Below are positions 15,926-23,730 of a DNA stretch of 52,231 nt, one piece after another. This DNA is from Actinomycetes bacterium (GTDB lineage Bacteria > Actinomycetota > Acidimicrobiia > Acidimicrobiales > JAMCQF01): assembly GCA_021851885.1 (NCBI GenBank), contig JAJZBS010000010.1:1-52231 (forward strand), written 5' to 3'. The notes under the pieces were generated by a model, which saw nothing but the letters and a program-made list of their open reading frames with translations, had not been told where the DNA came from and ran no database searches. Each line of letters opens with the position of its first letter. Position 1 is the first letter of the stretch. Made by a program: the position numbers and the translations under genes.

Positions 15926-17056
15926 TTACCTCGCTTCTCGTGTCGGGGGTTTTGGTGTCGGTGCTTCGTGCGTGGGGGCAGGGGTGCAGACCGTCAGGTG
16001 GCGGCGGAGCGGTGCGACGACCTCGGCACCGAGCCGCTCGACCCGTTCGAGCTGTGCGCCCAGTTCCTCGTCGGGGAAGAGGGCACGCAGGGCGAGGTGC
16101 ACCCGGGACCAGCCAGCCAGCCCATCGAGCACGGCGGTCAGGCCGTCCACCAGGTCGGTAGCCGACCCGAGGTGATGGACGTAGCGGGTGATGGCGCCGA
16201 GGGCCAGGCCCCCGTCGGCTACCGGCTGGCCGCCGATCCTGCCGGCGTAGACGTCGGTGCCGGCCTGGAGCTGCTCGTAGGTGGCCTGTTGGGCGGCGAA
16301 CCCGGCGAGCGCCGACTCGGCGTTGCCGCCGGGGTCGGTGAGCACCACGGAGAGGTTCACGCCGAACGTGAACGGCCGGTCATCGCCGGCGAGCGAGGCG
16401 CGCAACCGGGCGGCGCTCGCCGCCACCAGGTCCGGGTCGCCCCGGCCGACCAGGTGGCCGTCGGCGTGCCGGCCGACCCGGTCGAGCGCGCCCGGCGCGT
16501 ACCCACCCAGCCAGATGGGGATCCCACCGTCGCGGACGGGTGCCGGGGTGACCAGGGCGTCGTTGAAGGAGAAGTGCTCCCCGTGCCACGAGAACGGCTC
16601 GGCCCGCCAGCACCGTCGTAGGACCTGCACCAGTTCGTCCAGCCGGGCGCCTCGCTGCGTGGGGTCCACGCCGTAGAGGGCGAACTCGTGGGGGAGGTAG
16701 CCGGCGCCCAGCCCGAGGAGGAGGCGCCCGCCGCTCAGGTTGTCGACGACCGACGCTTCTTCGGCCAGCCGGACCGGGTGGCACAGCGGCCCGACCACCA
16801 CGCCGGCGCCGAGCTCGATGGTCGTCGTGGCGGCGGCGACGGCGGCCAGGAGCACCAGCGGCGCCGGGAGGTAGCCGTCGACCAGGCCGTGGTGCTCGCT
16901 CGCCCAGAAGACGTCGAAGCCGGCGGCCTCGGCGGCGCGGGCCAGCGGCACGGCGTCCGAGTAGTGGTGCCGGCGCTCGCTCGGGCGCTGCTGGCCCGTG
17001 TAGAGGCCGATCCCGAACGACACCTGCGCCGGGCCGCGACGGCCGTCCGGGCTCAT
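15926..17056 (-). CDS. Luciferase-like (probably F420/FMN-dependent) monooxygenase
   Basis: The product has 376 residues from the ATG at 17056, which overlaps the ferredoxin stop (ATGA). The track start at 17368 has no ribosome site. It is a bacterial luciferase-like TIM barrel: FGIGLYTGQQ, AAGFDVFWASEHH, TTIELGAGVVVGPLCHPVRLAEEASVVDNLSGGRLLLGLGAGY and IPIWLGG. The segment LAEEASVVDNLSGGR is typical of the LLM family. Actinobacterial members use F420 or FMNH2. The cofactor cannot be decided here, since no F420 or flavin reductase gene lies nearby. It probably oxygenates or dehydrogenates the operon's substrate. Confidence 0.9.
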   Translation of the reverse strand: MSPDGRRGPAQVSFGIGLYTGQQRPSERRHHYSDAVPLARAAEAAGFDVFWASEHHGLVDGYLPAPLVLLAAVAAATTTIELGAGVVVGPLCHPVRLAEEASVVDNLSGGRLLLGLGAGYLPHEFALYGVDPTQRGARLDELVQVLRRCWRAEPFSWHGEHFSFNDALVTPAPVRDGGIPIWLGGYAPGALDRVGRHADGHLVGRGDPDLVAASAARLRASLAGDDRPFTFGVNLSVVLTDPGGNAESALAGFAAQQATYEQLQAGTDVYAGRIGGQPVADGGLALGAITRYVHHLGSATDLVDGLTAVLDGLAGWSRVHLALRALFPDEELGAQLERVERLGAEVVAPLRRHLTVCTPAPTHEAPTPKPPTREAR

Positions 17057-17271
17057 ACGAGCGGCACGTCGTTCCCGCCCTCGTCGACCAGGGTGATGGC
17101 CCGCCCCGGGCAGTTGCGGGCGACGGCCAGGAGGCGGGCGTCGTCGGCGCTGCCACCCGGCACCACCTCGGCGAGCTCCTCGTCGTCGAAGCGGAACACG
17201 GCCGGTGCATCGGCGACGCACTTGCCCGAGCTGATGCACAGCTCCTGGTCGATCCGGATCGTGTAGCCCAT
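17053..17271 (-). CDS. Small P450-type ferredoxin (3Fe-4S or 4Fe-4S single cluster)
   Basis: The product has 72 residues from the ATG at 17271; the track extends it to 17352. The cluster ligands read C12-x5-C18 and C54-P (ARNCPGRAI). This three-Cys arrangement (ISSGKCVADAPAVFRFDDE) is typical of the actinobacterial [3Fe-4S] ferredoxins that feed electrons to cytochromes P450. The next gene is the luciferase-like monooxygenase, overlapping by 4 bp, yet no P450 lies in this operon. The two P450 genes of the window are on the other strand 5-8 kb away and are natural candidate partners. No ferredoxin reductase is seen. Confidence 0.9.
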   Translation of the reverse strand: MGYTIRIDQELCISSGKCVADAPAVFRFDDEELAEVVPGGSADDARLLAVARNCPGRAITLVDEGGNDVPLV

Positions 17272-17415
17272 GTGTCGGCTCCTTCGTTCGTTGCTCATGC
17301 TCCGACCGCCAGCCGCAGGAGCGGCCGCCGTTGCGTGGGGGCGTCCCGGCACGCGGACCGGGTGTCACCCTCGAAGCGTCGTGTGCAAGCGTCCTGTCTC
17401 GATGTCCCCTGTCGC

Positions 17416-18162
17416 CTACTGCAGGCCCCCTGCTGCGCCACCGTCGACGGGGATCGCCGCGCCGGTGATGAAGCGGGCCTGGTCGGAGCAGAGGAAGGCG
17501 ACGATGGCACCGAAGTCGGCAGGATCGCCGACGGTGCCGGCCGGGATCTGGGCAGCGAGCGACGACATGTCATCGCCGACCAGGGAACGGACCCGGTCGG
17601 TGGCGTGGTAGCCGGGCTGGAGCGAGTTGACGGTCACGCCGTGGCGCGCCACCTCGGTCGCCACCGTCTTCACGAACCCGGTGGCGCCGGCCCGGGCCGT
17701 GTTCGAGGTGATGAGGTTGGCGATCGGCTGGCGGACGCTGATCGACGTGATGGCGACGACCCGGCCCCAGCCCTGGTCGCACATGCCGGGGATCGCCGCC
17801 TTGCACATGGCCACCACCGACAGCAGATTGAGCGAGAGGGCCTTCTCGTAGGCGGCCAGCTCCGTGGTCTCGAACGTCCCGGGTGGGGGACCACCGGCGT
17901 TGGTCACCAGGATGTCGAGGCCGCCGAGCATGGCGGCCGCCTGCTCGACGAACCCGGCGGCACCCTCGGGGGAGCCCACGTCGGCACCAACGCCCAGCGC
18001 ACCGTGCCCGATGCGCCGGGCGGCGTCCTCGGCCCGCTCGGCGTCGCGCCCGCACAGGACGACGGAGGCGCCCTCGGAAGCGAGCGCACGGGCGGCCTCC
18101 CACCCGAGCCCGGCGGTGCCCGCCGCGACCGCGGCTCGACGACCGATCAGACCGAGTTCCAT
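17416..18162 (-). CDS. Atypical SDR lacking the canonical YxxxK motif
   Basis: The product has 248 residues from the ATG at 18162 (GGAGGGG upstream); the track starts 84 bp earlier. The Rossmann loop is GTAGLGWEAA instead of TGxxxGIG, and VTNAGG is present. The catalytic region reads ITSISVRQP...SNTARAGATGF, so the usual Tyr is Ser and the Lys is Arg. The same substitution pattern characterises a known FabG-like SDR subgroup whose reaction is uncertain, so this is probably a real family and not a damaged gene. It is the first gene of the minus-strand operon, 144 bp before the ferredoxin. Confidence 0.88.
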   Translation of the reverse strand: MELGLIGRRAAVAAGTAGLGWEAARALASEGASVVLCGRDAERAEDAARRIGHGALGVGADVGSPEGAAGFVEQAAAMLGGLDILVTNAGGPPPGTFETTELAAYEKALSLNLLSVVAMCKAAIPGMCDQGWGRVVAITSISVRQPIANLITSNTARAGATGFVKTVATEVARHGVTVNSLQPGYHATDRVRSLVGDDMSSLAAQIPAGTVGDPADFGAIVAFLCSDQARFITGAAIPVDGGAAGGLQ

Positions 18163-18278
18163 CTCCCCCTCCAGCGTGCTCGTGGCGCCGCGTGCAGCTC
18201 CTGCTGCGGTTCGCCGGTCCCTGTGCGAGGACCGGTCAGGTGGCACCGGCTGTGGCGCCGCCCGTGCCCGGCCGGCCG

Positions 18279-18331
18279 TGGACAGGTGCCCGACCCGTGG
18301 GTACTATAGCAGTAGTCAGTGTTATGACGAC
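18279..18331. promoter_or_regulatory. Bidirectional promoter with 20-bp dyad operator
   Basis: Plus strand: TGGACA (18279-18284), a 17-bp spacer and TACTAT (18302-18307). On the minus strand the same bases give an extended -10, TGC-TATAGT. Over the plus-strand start point lies the dyad GTAGTCA-GTGTTA-TGACGAC (18312-18331). One factor bound there would affect both the plus amidohydrolase gene (18421) and the minus operon (18162). The dyad resembles those at 32195 and 42772. Confidence 0.6.
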
Positions 18332-18420
18332 GGGTTGACATGAGCGGTCGCGCGCTGCTCACGCCGCACCAACGCCGGTGGCGGTGCCCGTCAGGTCGAT
18401 CAATGGGGGGTCGCAAGCGC

Positions 18421-19749
18421 ATGCCCGAGGTCCTGCTCAAGGGTGGTCGGCTCATCGACGGAACCGGTGGGCCGGTCCGACCGGACACGTCGGTCCTGCT
18501 CGGCGGTGACCGGATCGTCGCCGTCGGCGCCGACGCCGACGCGGCCGCCGGCCGGCCCGAAGGGGACGTCGAGGTGGTCGACGTCACCGGCCTCACGGTC
18601 ATGCCCGGCCTCATCGACGCCCACTGCCACGTCACCCTGGGCGAGCCGGCTTCCAACGACGAGCTCTTCCACCACCGGGACCCGGCATTCACCGCGCTGC
18701 TGGCCGCGTTCAACGTCGGCAAGGTGCTCCGGGCCGGCGTGACCAGCTTCGTCGACGTCGACGGCCTGTTCGACGTGGGCATCGCCCTGCGCAACGCCAT
18801 CGATGCCGGCATGGTCGAGGGGCCGACGATGAAGTCGGGCAGCTACGCGCTCATGACCTCGGTCGGCGGCACCGCCGGGCACATGATCCCGGACCGGGGG
18901 ACGGCCGGCTACGCCGAGGTCGTCCGTTCGAAGGACGAGATGGTCCAGGTCACCCGCCGCCACATCAAGAACGGGGCCGACCAGATCAAGATCCATGCCA
19001 CCGGCAACATCCCCAGCCGCAAGGGCGAGGCCCAGGTGTGGACGCTCGAGGAGCTGCGCATCGTGTGCGACACCGCCCACGACCTCGGCGTTCCCGTCAG
19101 CGCCCACTGCCGGGGATCGGCGTGCACCCGCGATGCCGCGCTGGCCGGCGTGGACGTCATCTACCACGCGTCCTTCATGGACGAGGAGGCCCTCGAGGCG
19201 ATCCTCGAGCACGGCTCCGCCCTGTGCCCGGTCTTCACCTTCCTCGCCAACCTGGCCGAGCACGGTGCGAAGGCAGGCGCGACGTCGACCGCCCAGGAGG
19301 TGTTCCTCGGTGAGATGGAGCAGACGGGGGCCATGGTCAAGCGGGCGTTCGACCTCGGGGTGCCCATCTTCTGCGGCTCGGAGAGCGGGTTCTCGATCAC
19401 CCCGTACGGCCACTGGCACCACCGTGAGATGGAGGTGTTCGTGCGCAACCTCGGCATGGAGCCGCTCGACGCCATCATGTGCGGCACGAAGAACGGCGCC
19501 ATCGCCATGGGGCAGGTCGGGGAGGTCGGCACCATCGAGCCCGGCCTCCGGGCGGACGTCCTCGTCCTCGACGGCGACCCGGTGGCCGACATCGGGGTGC
19601 TCGGCGACAAGTCGCGCTTCCGTCATCTCTACCTGCGGGGCGCGCCGGTGGACCTCGACCGTCCGTGGCCGGAGCGTCGCCCGGTGTCCGGCGAGCACGT
19701 CGTCAACTGGTCGGCCGTCCCGTTGACGTGGGACCTCGTCCACCCCTGA
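18421..19749 (+). CDS. Imidazolonepropionase-like amidohydrolase
   Basis: The product has 442 residues from the ATG at 18421; upstream in-frame ATGs at 18340 and 18403 are less likely. An N-terminal composite beta domain (LLKGGRLIDGTGG) precedes the barrel with the metal motif IDAHCHV, the bridging-lysine strand QIKIHATGN, SAHCRG and IYHASF. The usual late Asp is replaced: IFCGSESG instead of GTDxG. The C-terminal GEVGTIEPGLRADVLVLDGDP returns to the beta domain. The family includes imidazolonepropionase, prolidase-like and carbamate/amide hydrolases. It is driven by the bidirectional promoter just upstream and is monocistronic. Confidence 0.9.
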   Translation: MPEVLLKGGRLIDGTGGPVRPDTSVLLGGDRIVAVGADADAAAGRPEGDVEVVDVTGLTVMPGLIDAHCHVTLGEPASNDELFHHRDPAFTALLAAFNVGKVLRAGVTSFVDVDGLFDVGIALRNAIDAGMVEGPTMKSGSYALMTSVGGTAGHMIPDRGTAGYAEVVRSKDEMVQVTRRHIKNGADQIKIHATGNIPSRKGEAQVWTLEELRIVCDTAHDLGVPVSAHCRGSACTRDAALAGVDVIYHASFMDEEALEAILEHGSALCPVFTFLANLAEHGAKAGATSTAQEVFLGEMEQTGAMVKRAFDLGVPIFCGSESGFSITPYGHWHHREMEVFVRNLGMEPLDAIMCGTKNGAIAMGQVGEVGTIEPGLRADVLVLDGDPVADIGVLGDKSRFRHLYLRGAPVDLDRPWPERRPVSGEHVVNWSAVPLTWDLVHP

Positions 19750-19840
19750 GCGGCAGACGATCGTGCCCACCTCGGCGCCCCCTGGCGCACCCGTGAACGG
19801 TCGGTGGACCCGCGGCCGCCCCTCCTCGGAGCAGGTGCGG

Positions 19841-20233
19841 TCAGAGGTGGGCGGTCGCCAGCCGCTGGCGCCACGTGGCCAGGTCCACGTAGTCGCGGAC
19901 CTCCGCGATGCGCCCGGCGGCCGTGTCGACCACGAAGACACCGTTGCACTCGATGGCGTACTCGGTGCCGTCGATCCAGAACCGGTCGACCCGTTCCAGC
20001 AGGGCGCGGTCCGGCAGGTACACCTCGCCCACCAGGTCCCACCGGACCCGCTCCGCCCTGCCGAGGATCGGTTCGAACATGGACCGGATGGCGGCCGGCC
20101 CCGTGGCCGGCGGGTTGGGCACGTTCGCGTACCGGGCCTCGGCGGTGAAGCACGCTCCGAGCCGGCCGAGGTCGAGCGCCTCCACCGCGTCGAGGAACTC
20201 CCGGACGATCGTTCTCGAGTCCACTGACGCCAC
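19841..20233 (-). CDS. Limonene-1,2-epoxide hydrolase-like / SnoaL-like protein
   Basis: The product has 130 residues from a GTG at 20233; an internal GTG three codons later is also possible. It has the NTF2-like cone fold pattern VREFLDAVEALDLGRLGACFTAEARYANVP. The second half reads LLERVDRFWIDGTEYAIECNGVFVVD...GRIAEVRDYVDL, close to the limonene-epoxide hydrolase family, whose active site uses an Asp-Arg-Asp triad; the R-x-D and RDY parts are visible. If active it would open an epoxide, for instance one made by the P450s of the neighbouring operon. It is divergent from that operon with only 20 bp between start codons. Confidence 0.72.
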   Translation of the reverse strand: MASVDSRTIVREFLDAVEALDLGRLGACFTAEARYANVPNPPATGPAAIRSMFEPILGRAERVRWDLVGEVYLPDRALLERVDRFWIDGTEYAIECNGVFVVDTAAGRIAEVRDYVDLATWRQRLATAHL

Positions 20234-20253
20234 CTACGAGAGGATAAGCCCAC

Positions 20254-21024
20254 GTGACCATCGCACTTGTCACCGGTGCCGCCCGCGGCATCGGCAAGAC
20301 CGTCGCAGAGCGCCTGACCGCCGACGGCTGGCGTGTCGCCATGCTCGACCGCACTGCGGCCGAGATCGACGCGGCCGCCGCCAGCGTTCCCGGGGCGGTG
20401 CCCCTCGCCGTCGACATCTCCGACGAAGCGGCGGTCGAGGCGGCCCTGGCGTCACTGGGCGAAGCCGTCGGCGTGGTCGTGAACAACGCCGGCATCGTCC
20501 GCTTCGGGCCCCTCCTCGACCTGGCCACCGACGACTTCCGGGCGGTGGTCGATGTGAACCTGGTCGGCACCTTCATCGTGTCCCGGGCCGCCGCCCGTGC
20601 CATGGCGGCGTCGGGGGGTGGGGCCATCGTCAACATCACGTCGATGAACGGGGTGGCGCCGGGACCGAACGCCGGCGCCTACGGCGCGACCAAGGCGGGG
20701 ATCGCACTGCTCACCCAGCAGATGGCCGTCGAATGGGGCCGGTACGGCATCCGGGTCAACTGCGTGGCACCCGGCCTCATCAACGCCGGCATGTCGGAGC
20801 CGATCTTCGCCGACTCCGCGGTGCGCGAGGCCCGGCAGTCCAAGGTGCCCCTGGGCCGGCTGGGGAGCGGCGAGGACATCGCGTCGGCGGTCTCCTTCCT
20901 CGCGTCCGACCAGGCGTCCTACATCACGGGCCAGAACCTCCTCGTCGACGGGGGCGTGACCATGAGCATCATCGCCAACCTGCCGCGCCCGGAGTCGGTC
21001 GACTCGGTCGGGATGCAGTCGTGA
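20254..21024 (+). CDS. Short-chain dehydrogenase/reductase (FabG-like)
   Basis: The product has 256 residues from a GTG preceded by GAGAGG. Motifs: VTGAARGIG, an acidic residue after strand 2 (VAMLDRT, NAD+ preference), NNAG, NITSMNG with the catalytic Ser, and YGATKAG (YxxxK). The C-terminal GQNLLVDGG is followed by a tail of about 20 residues. It is the first gene of a seven-gene operon and overlaps the next SDR by 4 bp. It probably oxidises an alcohol created by P450 hydroxylation or epoxide opening (inference from context). Confidence 0.93.
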   Translation: MTIALVTGAARGIGKTVAERLTADGWRVAMLDRTAAEIDAAAASVPGAVPLAVDISDEAAVEAALASLGEAVGVVVNNAGIVRFGPLLDLATDDFRAVVDVNLVGTFIVSRAAARAMAASGGGAIVNITSMNGVAPGPNAGAYGATKAGIALLTQQMAVEWGRYGIRVNCVAPGLINAGMSEPIFADSAVREARQSKVPLGRLGSGEDIASAVSFLASDQASYITGQNLLVDGGVTMSIIANLPRPESVDSVGMQS

Positions 21025-21761
21025 GGGCGGTCGTCACCGGTGGGGCCCGCGGCATCGGCGCCGTGGTGGCCGACCGCCTGGCCGCCGACGGGTTCGAGGT
21101 GGTCACCCTCGACCTCGACGGCGCGGGCGGCTCGGTGCCCTGCGACATCGGCGATCCCGTCCAGGTCCGTGGGGCGGCCGAGACCGTCGGTCCGGTGGAC
21201 GTGCTCGTGAACAACGCGGGGATCTGGCGCTTCGCCGCCCTCGAGGACGTGTCGCCGGAGGACTTCGATGCCGTCATGCGCACCAACGTCGCCGGAGCCT
21301 TCCACTGCATCCAGGCGTTCGGGACCCCGATGCTGGCCCGTGGCGGGGGCGCCATCGTGAACATGATCTCCATCGCCGCACCCCTGGCCGACCCGGGCGT
21401 GGGCGCCTACTCGGCCTCGAAGGCGGCACTGCTCGCCCTGACGCGGCAGGTGGCGGTGGAGTGGGGACCGCGCGGCGTCCGCTGCAACGCCGTCGGCCCC
21501 GGCCTGGTGCCCACACCGGGGACGAGCTTCTACGACGACCCCGAGGTGCGCCGGGTGCGCGCCGACGCCGTCCCCCTCCGCCGGCTGGGGACCCCGAACG
21601 ACATCGCCGACGTGGTCTCGTTCCTCGTCTCGCCGCAGTCCGCCTACGTGACGGGACAGGCCATCTACGTGGACGGCGGTGTCTCCCAGACGTTGATGGA
21701 GCTCCTGCCCAAGCCGGGAGGCCGTACGTGGGCGCCGGCAGCCGGGAGCGGACCGTCGTGA
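21021..21761 (+). CDS. Short-chain dehydrogenase/reductase (second SDR of P450 operon)
   Basis: The product has 246 residues from the GTG at 21021, which overlaps the previous stop (GTGA). The track merges it with an upstream frame. Motifs: VTGGARGIG, VTLDLDG after strand 2, NNAGIW, NMISIAA with the active-site Ser, YSASKAA (YxxxK), and GQAIYVDGG at the end. It differs enough from the first SDR (for example a shorter loop before the cofactor-binding Asp) to suggest a distinct step rather than recent duplication. It overlaps the ThuA-like gene by 4 bp. Confidence 0.92.
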   Translation: MRAVVTGGARGIGAVVADRLAADGFEVVTLDLDGAGGSVPCDIGDPVQVRGAAETVGPVDVLVNNAGIWRFAALEDVSPEDFDAVMRTNVAGAFHCIQAFGTPMLARGGGAIVNMISIAAPLADPGVGAYSASKAALLALTRQVAVEWGPRGVRCNAVGPGLVPTPGTSFYDDPEVRRVRADAVPLRRLGTPNDIADVVSFLVSPQSAYVTGQAIYVDGGVSQTLMELLPKPGGRTWAPAAGSGPS

Positions 21762-22492
21762 CCAGGAACCTCGTCCTCTCCGGCGGTGTGGCCCACCCCT
21801 TCGCGGCGACGTCCGCCCGCCTGGTCGAGCTGCTGGCCGGGCTGGGTGTCACCTCGGAGGTCGAGGAGGACCTGGAGGCGGGCACCGCCCGCCTGGTCGA
21901 TGGCGGCTACGACCTGGTCACCGTGAACGCGCTCCGCTGGCGCATGCTGCCCGAACGCTACGCCCCCCAGCGCGCTGCCCATGCCTACTCACCCTCGCCC
22001 GCGGCGCGCCAGGCACTGGCCGGCTTCGTCGGCGGCGGCGGGTCCCTCCTTGCCGTGCACGCCGCGTCGATCTGCTTCGACGACTGGCCCGAGTGGGGCG
22101 AGGTGGTCGGGGGTGCGTGGAACTGGGACCGATCGTCCCACCCGCCACTCGGGCCGGTGGCGGTCACCGTGCGGACCGGCGCCCACCCCATCGTCGCCGG
22201 GGTCGGTGACTTCGAAGTGGTCGACGAGGCCTACGGGTTCCTCGACCTCCAGCCCGATGTGGAGGGGTTGATGTTCGCCGCCCACGGCGGGGCGGACCAC
22301 CCGCTCCTGTGGGCCCGTCACTACGGGCTCGGCCGGGTCGTCTACAGCGGGCTCGGCCACGACGAGCGCGCCTACCGGCACCCCGCCTACCGGATCATCC
22401 TCGAGCGGGCCGCCGGCTGGCTGCTCGCGGTGGAGGACGCTCCGGACGCACTCCGACCAGATTCGAGATCCCACCAGGGAGGACCGAGATGA
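21758..22492 (+). CDS. ThuA-like (trehalose utilisation / glutamine-amidotransferase-fold) protein
   Basis: The product has 244 residues from the GTG at 21758 (GTGA overlap with the SDR stop). ThuA-type features: VLSGGVAHPFAATSARLVELLAGLG at the start, FVGGGGSLLAVHAA with the characteristic GGGLL-H turn, a middle SHPPLGPVAVTV segment, HPIVAGVGDFEVVDEAY, and GLGRVVYSGLGHDERAY. Family members are linked to trehalose or disaccharide catabolism, but the enzymatic activity is undefined. The stop overlaps the ATG of the P450 gene (ATGA). Its presence in a P450 operon suggests a carbohydrate moiety or sugar-like intermediate, which is speculative. Confidence 0.85.
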   Translation: MTRNLVLSGGVAHPFAATSARLVELLAGLGVTSEVEEDLEAGTARLVDGGYDLVTVNALRWRMLPERYAPQRAAHAYSPSPAARQALAGFVGGGGSLLAVHAASICFDDWPEWGEVVGGAWNWDRSSHPPLGPVAVTVRTGAHPIVAGVGDFEVVDEAYGFLDLQPDVEGLMFAAHGGADHPLLWARHYGLGRVVYSGLGHDERAYRHPAYRIILERAAGWLLAVEDAPDALRPDSRSHQGGPR

Positions 22493-23730
22493 CAACCGAG
22501 CTGATGGCCGAGCCCCGCAGCGTGACCGTGTCGACCATGGCCGGCGCCAAGGAGGTGTTCCGCCAGCGCAGCATGCGCCAGGCCCTCTACGACGCCGGGA
22601 AGGTCGTCATGTCGGACGTCCTGGTGAACCTCCACGGCGATGCCCACCGGAACCGGCGCCGCCTGGAGAACCGCCTCTTCCGGCGAGAGACCCTCGTGCA
22701 CTACGAGCGCGACCTCTTCCCCGGGGTGGTCGAGCAGACCCTCGCCCCCCACGTGGCCGCCGGTCGGGCCGAGCTCGTCTCGCTCGGTCACGAGCTGATG
22801 ATGAACCTGGCCGCTCTCAACGCGGGCGTGGACCGGGCCGAGGGAACGGCCGAGGAGACCCACCGCCTCTACGGCTACATGATGAAGTTCATCGAGGGCG
22901 CGACCATGGCCCACGCCACCCTCGACCGGGACCAGCTGAGCGCCGAGATCGCCGCCGCCCTGGAGGCGTTCGACGCCGAGTTCCTGCGCCCGTCGGTGGC
23001 ACGGCGGTCGGTCGCGCTGGCCGCGGCCGAGCGCGGTGAGCTGGCCGAGGAGGAGGTGCCCCGCGACGTCCTCACCATCCTGCTGCGCAACGAGGACAAC
23101 CTGGAGCTCACCGACGACATCGTCCTGCGGGAGATCGCCTTCTTCCTCCTGGCCGGCGCGCACACGTCGGCCACCGCGTTCACCCGGACCATCCACCACA
23201 TCTTCGAGTGGATCCGAGAGCACCCCGAGGACTCGACGCGGGTCGCCGACGACCGGCTGTTCGTCCAGCGGTGCGTGCTCGAGACGGTGCGCCTCAACCC
23301 GTCCAGCCCCATCGCCGTGCGTCGCGCCCTCGACGAGGTCACGCTGCAGGACGGCACCGTGCTCCGACCGGGCGACATGGTGACGATCGACCTGGTGGCC
23401 ATCAACCGCGACCCCGAAATCTACGGCGCCAACGCCGAGGAGTTCGATCCCCATCGCGACCTGGCCGAGGGCACCACCACCTACGGGCTGAGCTTCGGGC
23501 ACGGGATGCACGCCTGCATCGGCCAGGAGCTGGCAACCGGCGTGCTGGTCGACGACGCCGACGAGGCCGACCGGCAGTTCGGCCTGGTGGCCACGGGCGT
23601 CCAGGCCATGTTCGACCGGGGCGTCCGGCCCGACCCGGACCGCCCGCCCGAAATGGACAGCCGGACCGCCCGCCCCTACTGGTCGCACTACCCAGTGGTG
23701 TTCGCATCCGGCGACGCCCGGGCCTCGTGA
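22489..23730 (+). CDS. Cytochrome P450 (first of tandem pair)
   Basis: The product has 413 residues from the ATG at 22489 (AGGGAGG upstream; the track starts 180 bp too early). It is soluble and class I-like. The C-helix HRNRRRLENRLFRR region, the K-helix ExxR (E265, R268 in LETVR) and the heme loop FGHGMHACIG (Cys343) are intact. The I-helix reads LAGAHTSAT: the Thr of the oxygen-activation pair is present, but the acidic residue normally before it is His. It overlaps genes on both sides by 4 bp. A ferredoxin is needed; the only one visible is at 17053-17271. The likely reaction is hydroxylation or epoxidation of an unidentified small molecule. Confidence 0.95.
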   Translation: MTTELMAEPRSVTVSTMAGAKEVFRQRSMRQALYDAGKVVMSDVLVNLHGDAHRNRRRLENRLFRRETLVHYERDLFPGVVEQTLAPHVAAGRAELVSLGHELMMNLAALNAGVDRAEGTAEETHRLYGYMMKFIEGATMAHATLDRDQLSAEIAAALEAFDAEFLRPSVARRSVALAAAERGELAEEEVPRDVLTILLRNEDNLELTDDIVLREIAFFLLAGAHTSATAFTRTIHHIFEWIREHPEDSTRVADDRLFVQRCVLETVRLNPSSPIAVRRALDEVTLQDGTVLRPGDMVTIDLVAINRDPEIYGANAEEFDPHRDLAEGTTTYGLSFGHGMHACIGQELATGVLVDDADEADRQFGLVATGVQAMFDRGVRPDPDRPPEMDSRTARPYWSHYPVVFASGDARAS

